Shown in pieces: positions 25,965 to 35,012 of a stretch of DNA of 64,000 bases. Both the position numbers and the translations under genes were made by a program. The notes beneath the pieces were generated by a model that worked only from the letters and a program-made list of their open reading frames with translations, was not told the DNA's origin and ran no database searches. Position 1 is the first letter of the stretch, and each line of letters opens with the position of its first letter. The DNA comes from UBA4416 sp040389965 (GTDB lineage Bacteria > Bacteroidota > Bacteroidia > B-17B0 > Aurantibacillaceae): NCBI GenBank assembly GCA_040389965.1, contig JAZJZF010000041.1:124001-188000 (forward strand), written 5' to 3'.

Positions 25965-26277
25965 GCACCGTTGGGTCGTTTACTACATTAAATTCCCACT
26001 TGTACCCTTGTAACTGGCTGCTTAATCCTTTTTCGGCATAATATTTTTCTACAGCCTGCTGAATACGGGTGCCTACGTTACGCACCATAATCACTTTTGA
26101 GTCGGTTGCCGGTAAAGGAGGATTAGTGGATAAAAACTTGCTGTATTCGGTTAAACTCATACCAATCATTTCTGATTCGGGAACCAGGTTTAAGCCCCTG
26201 CGGCCGGTAATGGCATTTTTTTGACAGGAAATAAATGTTGTAAGTATCAGGGCTAAAAATACAGCTCTTGTTTTCAT
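25909..26277 (-). pseudogene. M48 family metallopeptidase, N-terminal fragment (frameshifted)
   Basis: Lipoprotein signal with lipobox TTFISC, then ITGRRGLNLVPESEM and the helix RNVGTRIQQAVEKYYAEKG, typical of LoiP/YcaL-like periplasmic M48 proteins. It runs correctly to KWEFNVVNDPTV and then leaves the frame. Relatives continue NAFCMPGGKVVV; here about 11 bases between GTG and ATGCCC (near 25965) are missing, which shifts the frame and yields a false tail (HARWKSGSLQRYFTRNAG). Either a real 11-base deletion or an assembly error. It has the same leader as the amidase gene. Confidence 0.82.
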
Positions 26278-26367
26278 ATGTAGATGTTATTGTTTTTTAA
26301 GGCCATATGGTATAGTCATGTTATCTTCATTAGTCCTTATGCTGCCTGTAACATGACTATTTCATAA
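26278..26367 (-). repeat. Conserved leader/palindromic element, copy B
   Basis: Second copy of the element at 20910-21023, without the nested REP hairpin. Same 11-base inverted repeat at 26312-26322 and 26350-26360 and the same leader next to the ATG of the M48 gene. The loop between the arms is less conserved than the arms and the leader. Confidence 0.75.
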
Positions 26368-26461
26368 TGTGTTCTTGTAAATTTTAAATGAGGCTATCCA
26401 AATAGAATGCCAAAAGGCTATTTGAATAAATAATGTCAATAAATAAAAGGTACGCTAAGGT

Positions 26462-26749
26462 TTAGTTAATTTCGGCGCTTAGTCCTTTCTCTAACAACGT
26501 TTCGCAAATGGGTCTTAATGCATTGAGGGGTCCTTCTTTTATACCGCATTTTCCATTGTAATGAACAATATGAGCACATTGTTCTGCCTGTATACTGTCA
26601 TGGTCGCAATACTTCATTAAACATTCAATTACCCATTCAAACGTATTAACGTCATCATTAAATAAAATGATCGTATTTAATTTATCTTCTTTGGTAAGAA
26701 GATCAGCTTCCAATAACTCTTCGGTGTCTGTATAATTATTTAAAACCAT
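26462..26749 (-). CDS. clpS: ATP-dependent Clp protease adaptor ClpS
   Basis: 95 residues. Adaptor that delivers N-degron substrates to ClpA/ClpC-ClpP. Visible: NTIILFNDDVNTFEWVIECLMKYC (the N-degron pocket NDDxNTxEW-V) and the ClpA-binding helix QAEQCAHIVHYNGKCGIKEG. The start ATG is almost at the predicted transcription start (see promoter). Confidence 0.95.
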   Translation of the reverse strand: MVLNNYTDTEELLEADLLTKEDKLNTIILFNDDVNTFEWVIECLMKYCDHDSIQAEQCAHIVHYNGKCGIKEGPLNALRPICETLLEKGLSAEIN

Positions 26750-26753
26750 ACTA

Positions 26754-26784
26754 CAAAATTAAACCATTTTTTCTACTTATTCAA
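26754..26784 (-). promoter_or_regulatory. clpS promoter, apparently leaderless
   Basis: Minus strand: TTG (26784-26782), 20-base spacer, TAATTTTG (26761-26754). Predicted start near 26750, one base before the ATG. The -33 box lies inside the 3' end of the giant SPOR gene. Confidence 0.6.
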
Positions 26785-27276
26785 GTATTGTATGGCTTCT
26801 GCTCCATAAAGCTTTTTCCCGTCTTTATACACGGTTATAAAGGCATCTGCTATCCCTAAGCTTACAGCTTCTTCTTTTAATTTTTTAGCAAATGATACGC
26901 CCGTAAAATTACCTACCGTGTAAATATACAGGCCGTTAATAACCACATTATTTACAGGCCATGTTTTTATGTTCATAAATTTGGCGGCAATGTCGTTAGG
27001 CACCTGGTTTTTATAAGCGCCGATCTGTACTTTGTAAGAAACTCCTGCATCATCGGTTTTAACGCCATTATCGGCAGTAGGAGCAGGGCCTTGTGTAACA
27101 CCATTATTAAATACCGGCACATTGGTGTTTACCGGAGTTACTGCTGTGGCAGTAGTGGTGTTAGTAGCAGATACATTTGTTGGCTGAGGTGCTGCACCCG
27201 AAAAAATAATCGGGTTTTCGGTTTCCATTTTTAAATTGGTGTTTTCATGTACTGGAAATGCTGGTGGGTTTTCTAG
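26773..27276 (-). CDS. Giant TPR-PD40-SPOR protein, C-terminal part after the assembly gap
   Basis: About 168 codons that continue the gene at 27287-33583 across ten Ns; the different apparent frame means nothing because the gap length is unknown. A Thr/Asn/Pro-rich linker leads to a third SPOR-like domain (about the last 90 residues: YKVQIGAYKNQVP, YIYTVGNFTGVSFAKKLKEEAVSLGIADAFITVYKDGKKL). It matches the two SPOR-like domains on the other side in pattern (VQIGxY/F, YxxGxF/Y, DAFVxAY-x-G/A-K), which is why I join the two pieces. ATG codons inside this piece are not starts. Confidence 0.85.
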   Translation of the reverse strand, partial: LENPPAFPVHENTNLKMETENPIIFSGAAPQPTNVSATNTTTATAVTPVNTNVPVFNNGVTQGPAPTADNGVKTDDAGVSYKVQIGAYKNQVPNDIAAKFMNIKTWPVNNVVINGLYIYTVGNFTGVSFAKKLKEEAVSLGIADAFITVYKDGKKLYGAEAIQYLNK

Positions 27277-27286
27277 NNNNNNNNNN
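27277..27286. other. Assembly gap (10 N) inside the giant SPOR gene
   Basis: Ten N, a placeholder of unknown true length. Both flanks encode the same protein type (AEGQKLQ before, LENPPAFPV after), so the gap probably hides a short linker piece or a collapsed repeat. Confidence 0.95.
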
Positions 27287-30200
27287 CTGTAATTTTTGTC
27301 CTTCGGCAAAAGGAATCCGTTTGGCATTGTAGTAAGCCGATACAAAGGCGTCTTTTATGCCCAGGTCAACTACCTTACGTTTGTCTTCCAATAATTTAGA
27401 AGGTTGATTGTAGATACCTGCTGTATAACGGTATAAGCCGCTTGGCAGTTTTTCGGTATATATAGGCCTTAAGTTAAAGAGCTGAGCACGTGTCACTTGT
27501 TTTGAGTACACACCAATTTGTACGGTATATAAAAGCCCGTTCATTTTCTCCAGCTCATTGGTAACATCAACAGGCTGACTATCGGTTTGTGTCGTTGGCG
27601 GGTTTGTGATCGTATTTTTAGGCACGTTTGAATTAGCAGTGATACCGGCACTGGTATTATTAGCTGTTGAGAGGTCTACGGTCTGGCCTGATTCCTGTGC
27701 TTTTGCAACACCTTCGTTCAGATTAATTCTTTTACCATTGTAATAAGCAACCACAAAGGCATCGCTGTAACCAAGGTTTTTAAGATCATTTTTTACAGCA
27801 TTGGCACTTTCGTATTTTTGAAAATTACCTGCCATATAACGGATATATCCATTGGGAGTAGTTTGCGCTATTACCGGACTTAAACCTTTAAAGGTATTAT
27901 TTGGTAAGGTGGTTTTAAAAGCACCAATTTGTACTTTAAACACCAGGCCATCAGGTATTTTCTCGTCAACGGGTATAGGATTGTTGGCGGTGTAGGCATT
28001 GTTTGTTTTTACTTCGAGGCCTTCTACTTTTAATTTAACGGTATTGTTATTGGCGGGGTTGCTTGTGTTTGAAGCATTATTTGCATTCGTTCTTACATTT
28101 GTACCGCCAGTATTGTTTGTTGCCGTATTATTATTGGGAGGATTATTTGCTGTTACAGCATTGTCACCGGCTTTGATCTGGTTTAACAGGTTAATGGCTT
28201 CCTGTCCGTCTTTATTGCCATTCACCAATAATTCTTTTTTTCTATTTAAATCGCCGGCCTGTTTAGCTTGTGCTAATGCAGTTTGAAATCTTTTATAAAA
28301 ATCCTGCGCTTTTGTTTTTAAGGCAAGGTCGTTACCTTTTAATACTGCCGGTAAGGCTGCCAGCCTGCTTTTGTATTCTTTCTCTATTGCCTCTGCCAAT
28401 AACAATAAACCATCAACATGTAATTGATCGTTTGTGTTAAGTGAGGTTTTTGTTTCTTTTAACTTTGCAGCGGCTTCGGGGTTAGTTGCAGAAGTATTAG
28501 CTGTTTTTGGAACATAGTTCGAGAAATATTTTTTATAGGTTTCAAGCAATGTTTTTTGTTTGCTTAATGCCCACATTTCTTTTTCTTCTGCGTTGCTAAA
28601 TCCACCTAGTTTTGCAGCATCTGTAGGATAAGCATTGGTTTCTTCCCTTAATTTTTTGCCCTGGTTAAAATAGATCGTCGCTTCATTAAGCTGCATGTCG
28701 GCAGTACTTAATTCATTAATGTTTTTTCCTTTTGCCATTGCTGCAAGCTCTTCAAGGCTTTGGTGATTGGCTTCAAACGTGGCAGCGTTTAATTGTTGTT
28801 GTTGCGCGGCGGCTTCTACTTTTTTAGTAATGGCTTTGTTCTCTAGTTCTTTGGCTTGTTGAATGTCTTTATCTTTTTCTTCTCCTGTTTTTGTTGCTGC
28901 CGATTTTCTTAATTCATAGGCGTCATCGTTCATTTTTTCAGCTTCGCTGATGGTTGTATTAATGCCTTCCTGCGATACATTCTGAGATGTGGAAGATGTA
29001 TTTAGTTGATTCACATTATCAAGTGAAGCGATGATGTTTTTATCTTCATTGAGCGCGGCATTTATTTTTTCGGCCGCTTTTTCTTTAAGGCTTATTGCAT
29101 CTGTATTACTGTAAGCATTAAAACCGGTTAAGTTGCCTTCTGTTGTATTGTTTAAGCCCGCCTTTAGTTTATTGATATCCGAAGTAAGATCTGTATTTGT
29201 TGGTGTAATTGTATTTGAACTTACAGCATTATCCGGATTGGTTTTGTTCTGCGATGTATTTGTATCGGTAGTATTTGTATCGGTAGTATTTGTATCGGTA
29301 GTATTTGTTGCCGTATTTTGAGTATTATCCGGATTGGTTTTGTTTTGTGATGTATTTGTATCAGTATTATTTGTTGCTGTATTTTGAATATTGTCCGGAT
29401 TGGTTTTATTTTGTGATGTATTTGTGTCAGTAGTATTTGTTGCCGTATTTTGAGTGTTATCCGGATTGGTTTTGTTCTGCGATGTATTTGTATCGGTAGT
29501 ATTTGTTGCTGTATTTTGAGTGTTGTCCGGATTATTTTCAGTAGTATTAGTACTTACTGTATTTGTATTCACAGCAATGTTATTATCCGTATTCGTTAAC
29601 AAAGCGGAGGCGTCATTGAGTTTCTTCAATGCTTCAATTTCTTTATCATTGGCTTTTAACAAGAGGTTGGTTTTTTCGCTTACAGAAGCGGCACTGGATG
29701 ATTGGGCTATAAATCCTTTGGCTTCATTATTTAAATTATCCGATTCTTTTTTAAGATCTGCTGCCTGGCTATTTGTTTTTAAGGCAGGATTTTTTGCAAG
29801 CTTGTCGTTTTGTAATTTAAGTTCGTTTTGGTTTGTTTTACTTAATGCGGAATAAGCGTCAAACTGCGATTGTGCCGTTTTATTAATTTCTTTATTAAGG
29901 GAAGCGATGGTTTCTGCCGGATTGTTATTACCTGCCGGATTTTTAAGTTTATAATTTGGGTTAACTTTTAATAAGAGGTCGATGGCTTTTTGTTGTTTTA
30001 ATAAAGCTTCGTTTTCTTTTTCTTCTGCATTGCCAAGTCCGCCAAGTTTTGCAGAACCTGAAGGATAGGCGTTAGATTCATCTCTTATTTTTTGTGCTTG
30101 TTTATAGTTAATAACAGCTTCGTCGGCTAGCATATTTGCCTGCGAAATGTCGTTGCTTGTTTTAGATCCTGTAAGTTTTTGTAGCTCATTTAAATCGGAG

Positions 30201-33200
30201 GCATTTGCCTCGAATTTTGTTTTATTTTGTTTTTCCTGTACTACAGCTGCTTGTAGTTTTTTATCTACTGCCAGCTTTTCGTTTTCAACTGCCAGTTTCA
30301 ACAATTCTTCTTTTTCGTTCCCTGATTTTGATGCAGATTCTTTCCTTTGTTGAAAGGCTTTGTTATTAAGCGATTCAGCTTCATTTAATAAGGTTTCCGC
30401 ATTATTTCCGCTGTTTGCTTTAATGCTGTTTTCTGTATTAACTATAAGGTTATTTAAGCCTGATTCGTTTTGTTTTGCTGATTCAAATTTCTTATCCGCA
30501 TATTGTTTCATCGTTAAGGATGTTGACTCTTTATAATTATTATAGTCAAATAATTTGGTGGCAGCTCCTGAGCCTATGTTAAGTCCGTTCTTTAATTTAT
30601 TCAGTTCTTCAAGGTAAGCGTTATTATTACCTGCTGTTTTAGGATCAATTGGGTTAATTCCTGTAGCATTGGCAACTGTATTGTTATCTATTGCTGTCGT
30701 GTTCGTGTTGTCTGAATTTACAGGATCAACCGTGTTTGTTTTGGCTGAGTTAGTATTGGTATTTTCTGTCGTGTTATTCTCAATAGCGGCGGTACTGGTT
30801 GTTTCTGTATTAACAGATGCAATGGTGTTTGTTTCTAATTGTTTTAGTGACGTGTTATTTGCAGTAATAAATGTATCATTTTGGGATTTTTGTTTTTCAA
30901 GGTCTTTAATTTCCTGATTAAGTTTTTTCTTTACGGCTGCATCTTTTGTTTTTGATACTTCTGTTTTATCAAGTGTTATAAGGTCATTGAGTTCTTTATT
31001 GTAATTTTTCAGAATGGTATTCTGATTCGTCAATTCCTGTTTATTGGTCTTGTCTATTTCGTTTCCTTTAACTTTAGTGTCGTACTTGGCTGTTATGTCC
31101 TGGTATGAAAGCTGAGTGGTATTTTCTGTTGCGTTCTGGCCGGTGCCAACTGTATTGGTTTTTGCGGTAGTGGAATTGGTAGTTGTATTAATGGCAACCG
31201 TAGAATTGTTTTCATCTAATATTTTAGAGGCTATATCAAGTTCCTGGTTTAGGCCCGTTACCTGATTTTGTAAGTTTGCTATTTTTTGATTGTTATTACT
31301 TAGCTCTTTATTTTTTGAGTCAATATCATTTGTCAGTTCTTTTATCTGAGCTGTTATATTTTCTTTAAGCGATTTGTCGTTTTCATTGGCAAGGTCTGTT
31401 TCCAGAGTTTTAGACTCTGTTTTTATAGAATTGATCTCATTAACGATTTCATTATTTTTAGCTTCCGATTTTTTTAATTCATTTTGTTTCAGTTCCAGTT
31501 CAGCTTTTATAGAAGAAAATAATTCGTCTGATTGGTTTTTCTGTTTCGAAATATCATCCAGCTGTTTCTGAATTTGTTCTAATTTGGCAAGGGCTTCTTT
31601 GTTGTTCTTGTTTTTTGTGACGGCCTCCAGCTCTTTAATGTATTGGTTTGTCAAATCTGCTTCCTGCTGTTTTTGATTGGCATCTACTTCCAGTTTTTTG
31701 GCAAGGTTTGTGGCGGTGTTTGCTACTGTTGTTGCAATTTTAGCATCTTCTTTGAGCTGATTTATTTTTACAGTCTCTTCATCTTTTTGTGTGACATCTG
31801 TAATGTTGTTTAGGTTGGCGGTTGCTTCGTCGGTCTGTTTTTGTATAGCAACGGCTTCTGCTGTTTTTTGAGTAGCCAGATCAAATGCTTCCTGAGCATC
31901 CTGTTTTAGTTTTTTGCTTTCATTTTCGGCTTCTACGGCATCCATTTTAGCAATGGAGAGTAGTTGCTCGTTGGTTACATTTTTATTTGTATTCGTTTTA
32001 GTAGCGTTTGGATCGTTCCCCTGTACTGTGGGATTATTAGTAGTTACCGCATTTGTGTTGGTGTTATCAGAAGAAGTGTTGTTTGGGTTTTTAGGAGTTT
32101 CTTTCAGGTTGTTATTATAAGGTTCGTTTTCATTAACTTCCAGTTTTGCTTTTTTCTCGATAAGGTCCATCATCATCGAATAATTTTCGTCGGCAATTTG
32201 TCCATCGAAATAATTAATGATCTTTAAGACTTTTTTCTCGTAAGATATAACCTGTTTATAAGGCTTGAGAGAGTAAGCAATAGGCATTTGCACACCATCC
32301 GATTGGGTTGTAAGCCCCGGAGTTTCTACCGTAAAAATAAATTTTCCGCCATTCGGCAATTCCATGTAATAATCGCCATTCTCCTGTGCCTGATATGTAC
32401 CAACGATTTCGCCATTAGCCATGTTTTTTACGGTTATTTTTGATAATATACTCTGGCTTACATCTTCTTTTACAACTGTGCCTTTTAAAACGGCAAAGTT
32501 CATGGGCCGGCGTTCTGTGTTTATTCTTAGCACATCAATTTTACCGTAAGGGCTGTACCTTCCTGTACTGAAAAAAGCGGTTTTTTCGAGCGAATCGGTT
32601 ACAAATAAAATGTCATCGTCGGGTGAATTTATTGGGAAGTCAAGATTCTCCGGCTTGCTCCAGGTTTGTGTTTCGGTGTTATAAGTGGTTTTAAATACAT
32701 CGTAACCACCCATGCTATTATGCCCTTTAGAACTAAAATAAAGTGTTTTGCCATTAGGATGCAGGAAAGCATAATCCTCATCGTACTCTGTATTAATGGG
32801 TGCAGGCATTGGTTGTGGCTTGCTCCAGCTGCCGTTTGGTAATCTGTTTACAAAATAAATGTCTCTTCCGTTTGAACCATTTTCCCCGTAACTGGAGTAA
32901 TACACGCGCTCACCGCTTCTTGGCAAATACACGACAGAGTTATCTTTTTTCTTTTTATCGTATCCTGTTTTAAAATCTTCGGGTTTTACCAATAACTTTC
33001 CGCCAATATCTTTTATATCGTAGCTTCTGAAATAATCGGCTTCATTGAGTTGTTTTTTACTAATCACCACCAGATCAGATAAATTGGATAGCAAATGCTT
33101 TCCATTTTTACAGGCGGTTATTTCCCTGTCAACCTGCAATTTCCTGATAGAGGAAGCACTGGCCGTTTGCTTGTATTCGTTATACAGTTTTATGGCCTCG

Positions 33201-33583
33201 TCGAATTTATAGTTTATGTGGTAGGTTTTTGCCAGATAGAATTTGGCATCTTTAGAAGCGTCGTTAGGGTTTTTAAGTGCAATCTGAAAATAGATAAAAG
33301 GTTTTTTCTTATCGGGCTCTGTAAAGAGCATGCACACACCAAGCCTGTAGTTGTATTCAGGATCTTTGGGATAAAGAGAAACAAGCTGAGAATAGAACTT
33401 GTAAGCCGCGCTGTATTCTTCTTCTTCGAAAGAAGCGTTTGCCTGTTTTTTTAATTCTTCTTCATTTTTTACCTGCGAAAAGCTATTATTCGATAAAAAA
33501 AATAAGATTAGCACATACAAAAGGTTGAGATGTATGCTTTTAACACAAAAAATATGTTTAAACGGGTTCAGACGCAAAACCAA
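27287..33583 (-). CDS. Giant TPR-PD40-SPOR envelope protein (PorE-like), main part
   Basis: About 2099 codons before the gap. Order: signal peptide (LLYVLILFFLSNNSFSQ), TPR region (about 30-150), PD40 propeller (about 205-400; YFSSKGHNSMGGYDVF), carboxypeptidase-regulatory-like beta domain (about 405-500), then some 1350 residues of Asn/Thr-rich and coiled-coil spacer, then SPOR-like domains at about 1880-1960 and 2010-2100. PD40-TPR-regulatory order is that of T9SS protein PorE; SPOR domains bind peptidoglycan stripped of peptides. Inferred: periplasmic link between the wall and the outer membrane. The predicted TTG start overlaps a promoter-like TAAATTTG, and no ATG precedes the signal peptide; GTT-AAA at 33544-33539 is another possible start. 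Confidence 0.85.
28505..30620 (-). repeat. Duplicated coiled-coil module inside the giant gene
   Basis: Two diverged copies of a roughly 220-residue module: one about 29940-30620 (begins EELNKLKNGLN), one about 28505-29180 (begins DINKLKAGLNN). Shared landmarks in the same order: LKxGLN, NEAESLNNKAFQQRKESA / SEAEKMNDDAYELRKSAA, FEANxxxLxEL, and ESNAYPSGSAKLGGLGNAEEKE / ETNAYPTDAAKLGGFSNAEEKE. The 66-bp tandem repeats lie between them. Confidence 0.75.
29229..29529 (-). repeat. 66-bp tandem repeats (22-residue Asn/Thr units)
   Basis: Four in-frame units of NPDNTQNTATNTTDTNTSQN plus KT, the first reading copy carrying two extra 15-base TDTNT expansions (near 29257-29305). Units are nearly identical at DNA level, so copy number is probably variable between strains. 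Confidence 0.85.
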
Positions 33584-33588
33584 ATTTA
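33581..33588 (-). promoter_or_regulatory. -7 promoter-like element of the giant SPOR gene
   Basis: TAAATTTG on the minus strand overlaps the TTG codon that a gene finder would pick as start, so translation must begin further downstream if this promoter is used. No well-spaced TTG at -33. Confidence 0.4.
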
Positions 33589-33723
33589 ACTATAAAAAAC
33601 TAAATATTTAGGATAAAGATGCTAATTATTACTGATTTACATAAATAATCCAAAATATGATTTTTTGTGAGAATGCAGCGGTTTTTTAGAGGAGGTAAAT
33701 TTTTATTTTAAGGAAACTAATTG

Positions 33724-33731
33724 TATGTTTG
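33724..33731 (+). promoter_or_regulatory. -7 promoter element of the T9SS cargo gene
   Basis: TATGTTTG fits TAnnTTTG; predicted start near 33735, about 30 bases before the ATG at 33765, with an A-rich leader. Confidence 0.55.
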
Positions 33732-33764
33732 GAAATATTAATTATAAAAAAAACACACAAACAC

Positions 33765-34841
33765 ATGAAAAAAATTTATTTAACATTAGGACTAGGGGCT
33801 TTAGTTCTTGGAGCAAACGCCCAACAAAAGGTTACCAAAGTCATGACTGAGCATGCTGTAGCAAATACAATGTCGGTTAACAACAATGCTGCTAAAGCTT
33901 TAGCAACTACTACACTTAACCCTTCTACTTTTAATACAGGTGGATGCGCCCTTACAGCAGGAAACGTAGTATATTATTCAATTACACAATACACTGCTAC
34001 TCCAACTTATACAGTAGATGCAAGAGGTGCTGCTTTTGGTACTAATATTACTTATTATACTCAAGCTGCAACAACTTATACTTTAGGTAGCCCAAGAGCT
34101 GCTCAAAAATATAATGTAACAGGTACAGCTACTATCAGCGCGGTATTAGTAGGTTCAGGAACTCATAAATCGGATGCTGCTACAACAGTGATAAGTGCTA
34201 AAATTTATTCTGAAAACACAACTACTAAAGCACCTAATGCACAGGTTGGAGCAACTGCTACTAAAGCATTAAATTCTTTCACAGGTAACGATATGTTCTC
34301 TTTTTCAACTCCAATTGTAGTTCCTGCAGGTAACTTTTTTGCTTCTATCGAATCTCCGGTTATAGGTGGAGCTACTCACGATACATTAGCTATTTTATCT
34401 ACTAAAGAAGGTTGTTCTTCAACAGACAGTTTATCTTGGCAGTATAACACTGTAAACGGAGCTGGCGCAGGTTGGTCTTCAGTTACTTCTGGTGTTGCGT
34501 CAGCAAACTTAGACCTTGTAATTTTTGTAGTAGCGGATATCGCTCCTTCTTCAACAGGAATCAACAGCATCTCTAAAGGTAACTTAACGTTATTAGCTGC
34601 ATATCCAAATCCGGCTGCTAATGAAGTAAATATTAACTTTGGTTTAAACCAGTCTTCTAAAGTAGAAGTTTCTATTTACGATGTTACAGGTAAATTAATA
34701 AGCACAACTAAATTAGATGAGTTAGAAATTGGCAACCATACTACTACACTGGATGTTTCGTCTTTAAACTCTGGTGTTTATATGTACAGTGTAAAATCAA
34801 ACGGATCTCAGTTATTCAGTAAATTTACTGTAGCTAAATAA
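33765..34841 (+). CDS. Secreted protein with T9SS type A sorting domain
   Basis: 358 residues from ATG 33765; the frame is open to a TTG at 33729 but that codon overlaps the promoter. Signal peptide MKKIYLTLGLGALVLGANAQ. Middle part (about 40-270) is Thr/Ala/Ser-rich beta-type sequence of unknown function. C-terminal 75 residues are a type A sorting domain: AAYPNPAANEVNINF, VSIYDVTGKLI, LNSGVYMYSV, FSKFTVAK. Exported through the T9SS and attached to the surface or released. Strong promoter, strong terminator and uniform codon choice (GCT, ACT, TCT, TTA) suggest high expression. Cysteines are few (two). Confidence 0.88.
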   Translation: MKKIYLTLGLGALVLGANAQQKVTKVMTEHAVANTMSVNNNAAKALATTTLNPSTFNTGGCALTAGNVVYYSITQYTATPTYTVDARGAAFGTNITYYTQAATTYTLGSPRAAQKYNVTGTATISAVLVGSGTHKSDAATTVISAKIYSENTTTKAPNAQVGATATKALNSFTGNDMFSFSTPIVVPAGNFFASIESPVIGGATHDTLAILSTKEGCSSTDSLSWQYNTVNGAGAGWSSVTSGVASANLDLVIFVVADIAPSSTGINSISKGNLTLLAAYPNPAANEVNINFGLNQSSKVEVSIYDVTGKLISTTKLDELEIGNHTTTLDVSSLNSGVYMYSVKSNGSQLFSKFTVAK

Positions 34842-34860
34842 TTTTAAGTATTTGCTTAAA

Positions 34861-34891
34861 AGCCCTTTACTTACTGGTAAAGGGCTTTTTT
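34861..34891 (+). terminator. Rho-independent terminator of the T9SS cargo gene
   Basis: Ten-base stem AGCCCTTTAC / GTAAAGGGCT, loop TTACTG, then a run of T. A weaker second hairpin (ACCGGG / CCCGGT, 34919-34941, followed by T5) lies just downstream. Confidence 0.88.
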
Positions 34892-34972
34892 TATGATGTT
34901 TTTTATTGATTTTTGGATACCGGGCATAACAAAACCCCGGTTTTTATGTTATTTGCTAAGAAGATGCATAAA

Positions 34973-35007
34973 TTGCATTTAAAATTTAAACCTATTAGCT
35001 ACCTTTG
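34973..35007 (+). promoter_or_regulatory. mqnE promoter, near-leaderless
   Basis: TTG (34973-34975), 24-base spacer, TACCTTTG (35000-35007). Predicted start near 35011, 2 bases before the ATG at 35013 (or 8 before the ATG at 35019). Confidence 0.5.
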
Positions 35008-35012
35008 TCCCT

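Noticed and set aside
29229..29529. Regular repeats as a possible CRISPR array
   Set aside because: Units are contiguous, in frame with the protein and have no spacers.
29133..29855. Plus-strand Val/Phe/Ser-rich ORFs opposite the giant gene
   Set aside because: Mirror images of Asn/Thr-rich codons (AAT, ACA) on the coding strand; no start context or domain.
33729..33764. TTG start of the T9SS cargo gene
   Set aside because: Overlaps the -7 box; the ATG at 33765 begins a clean signal peptide.
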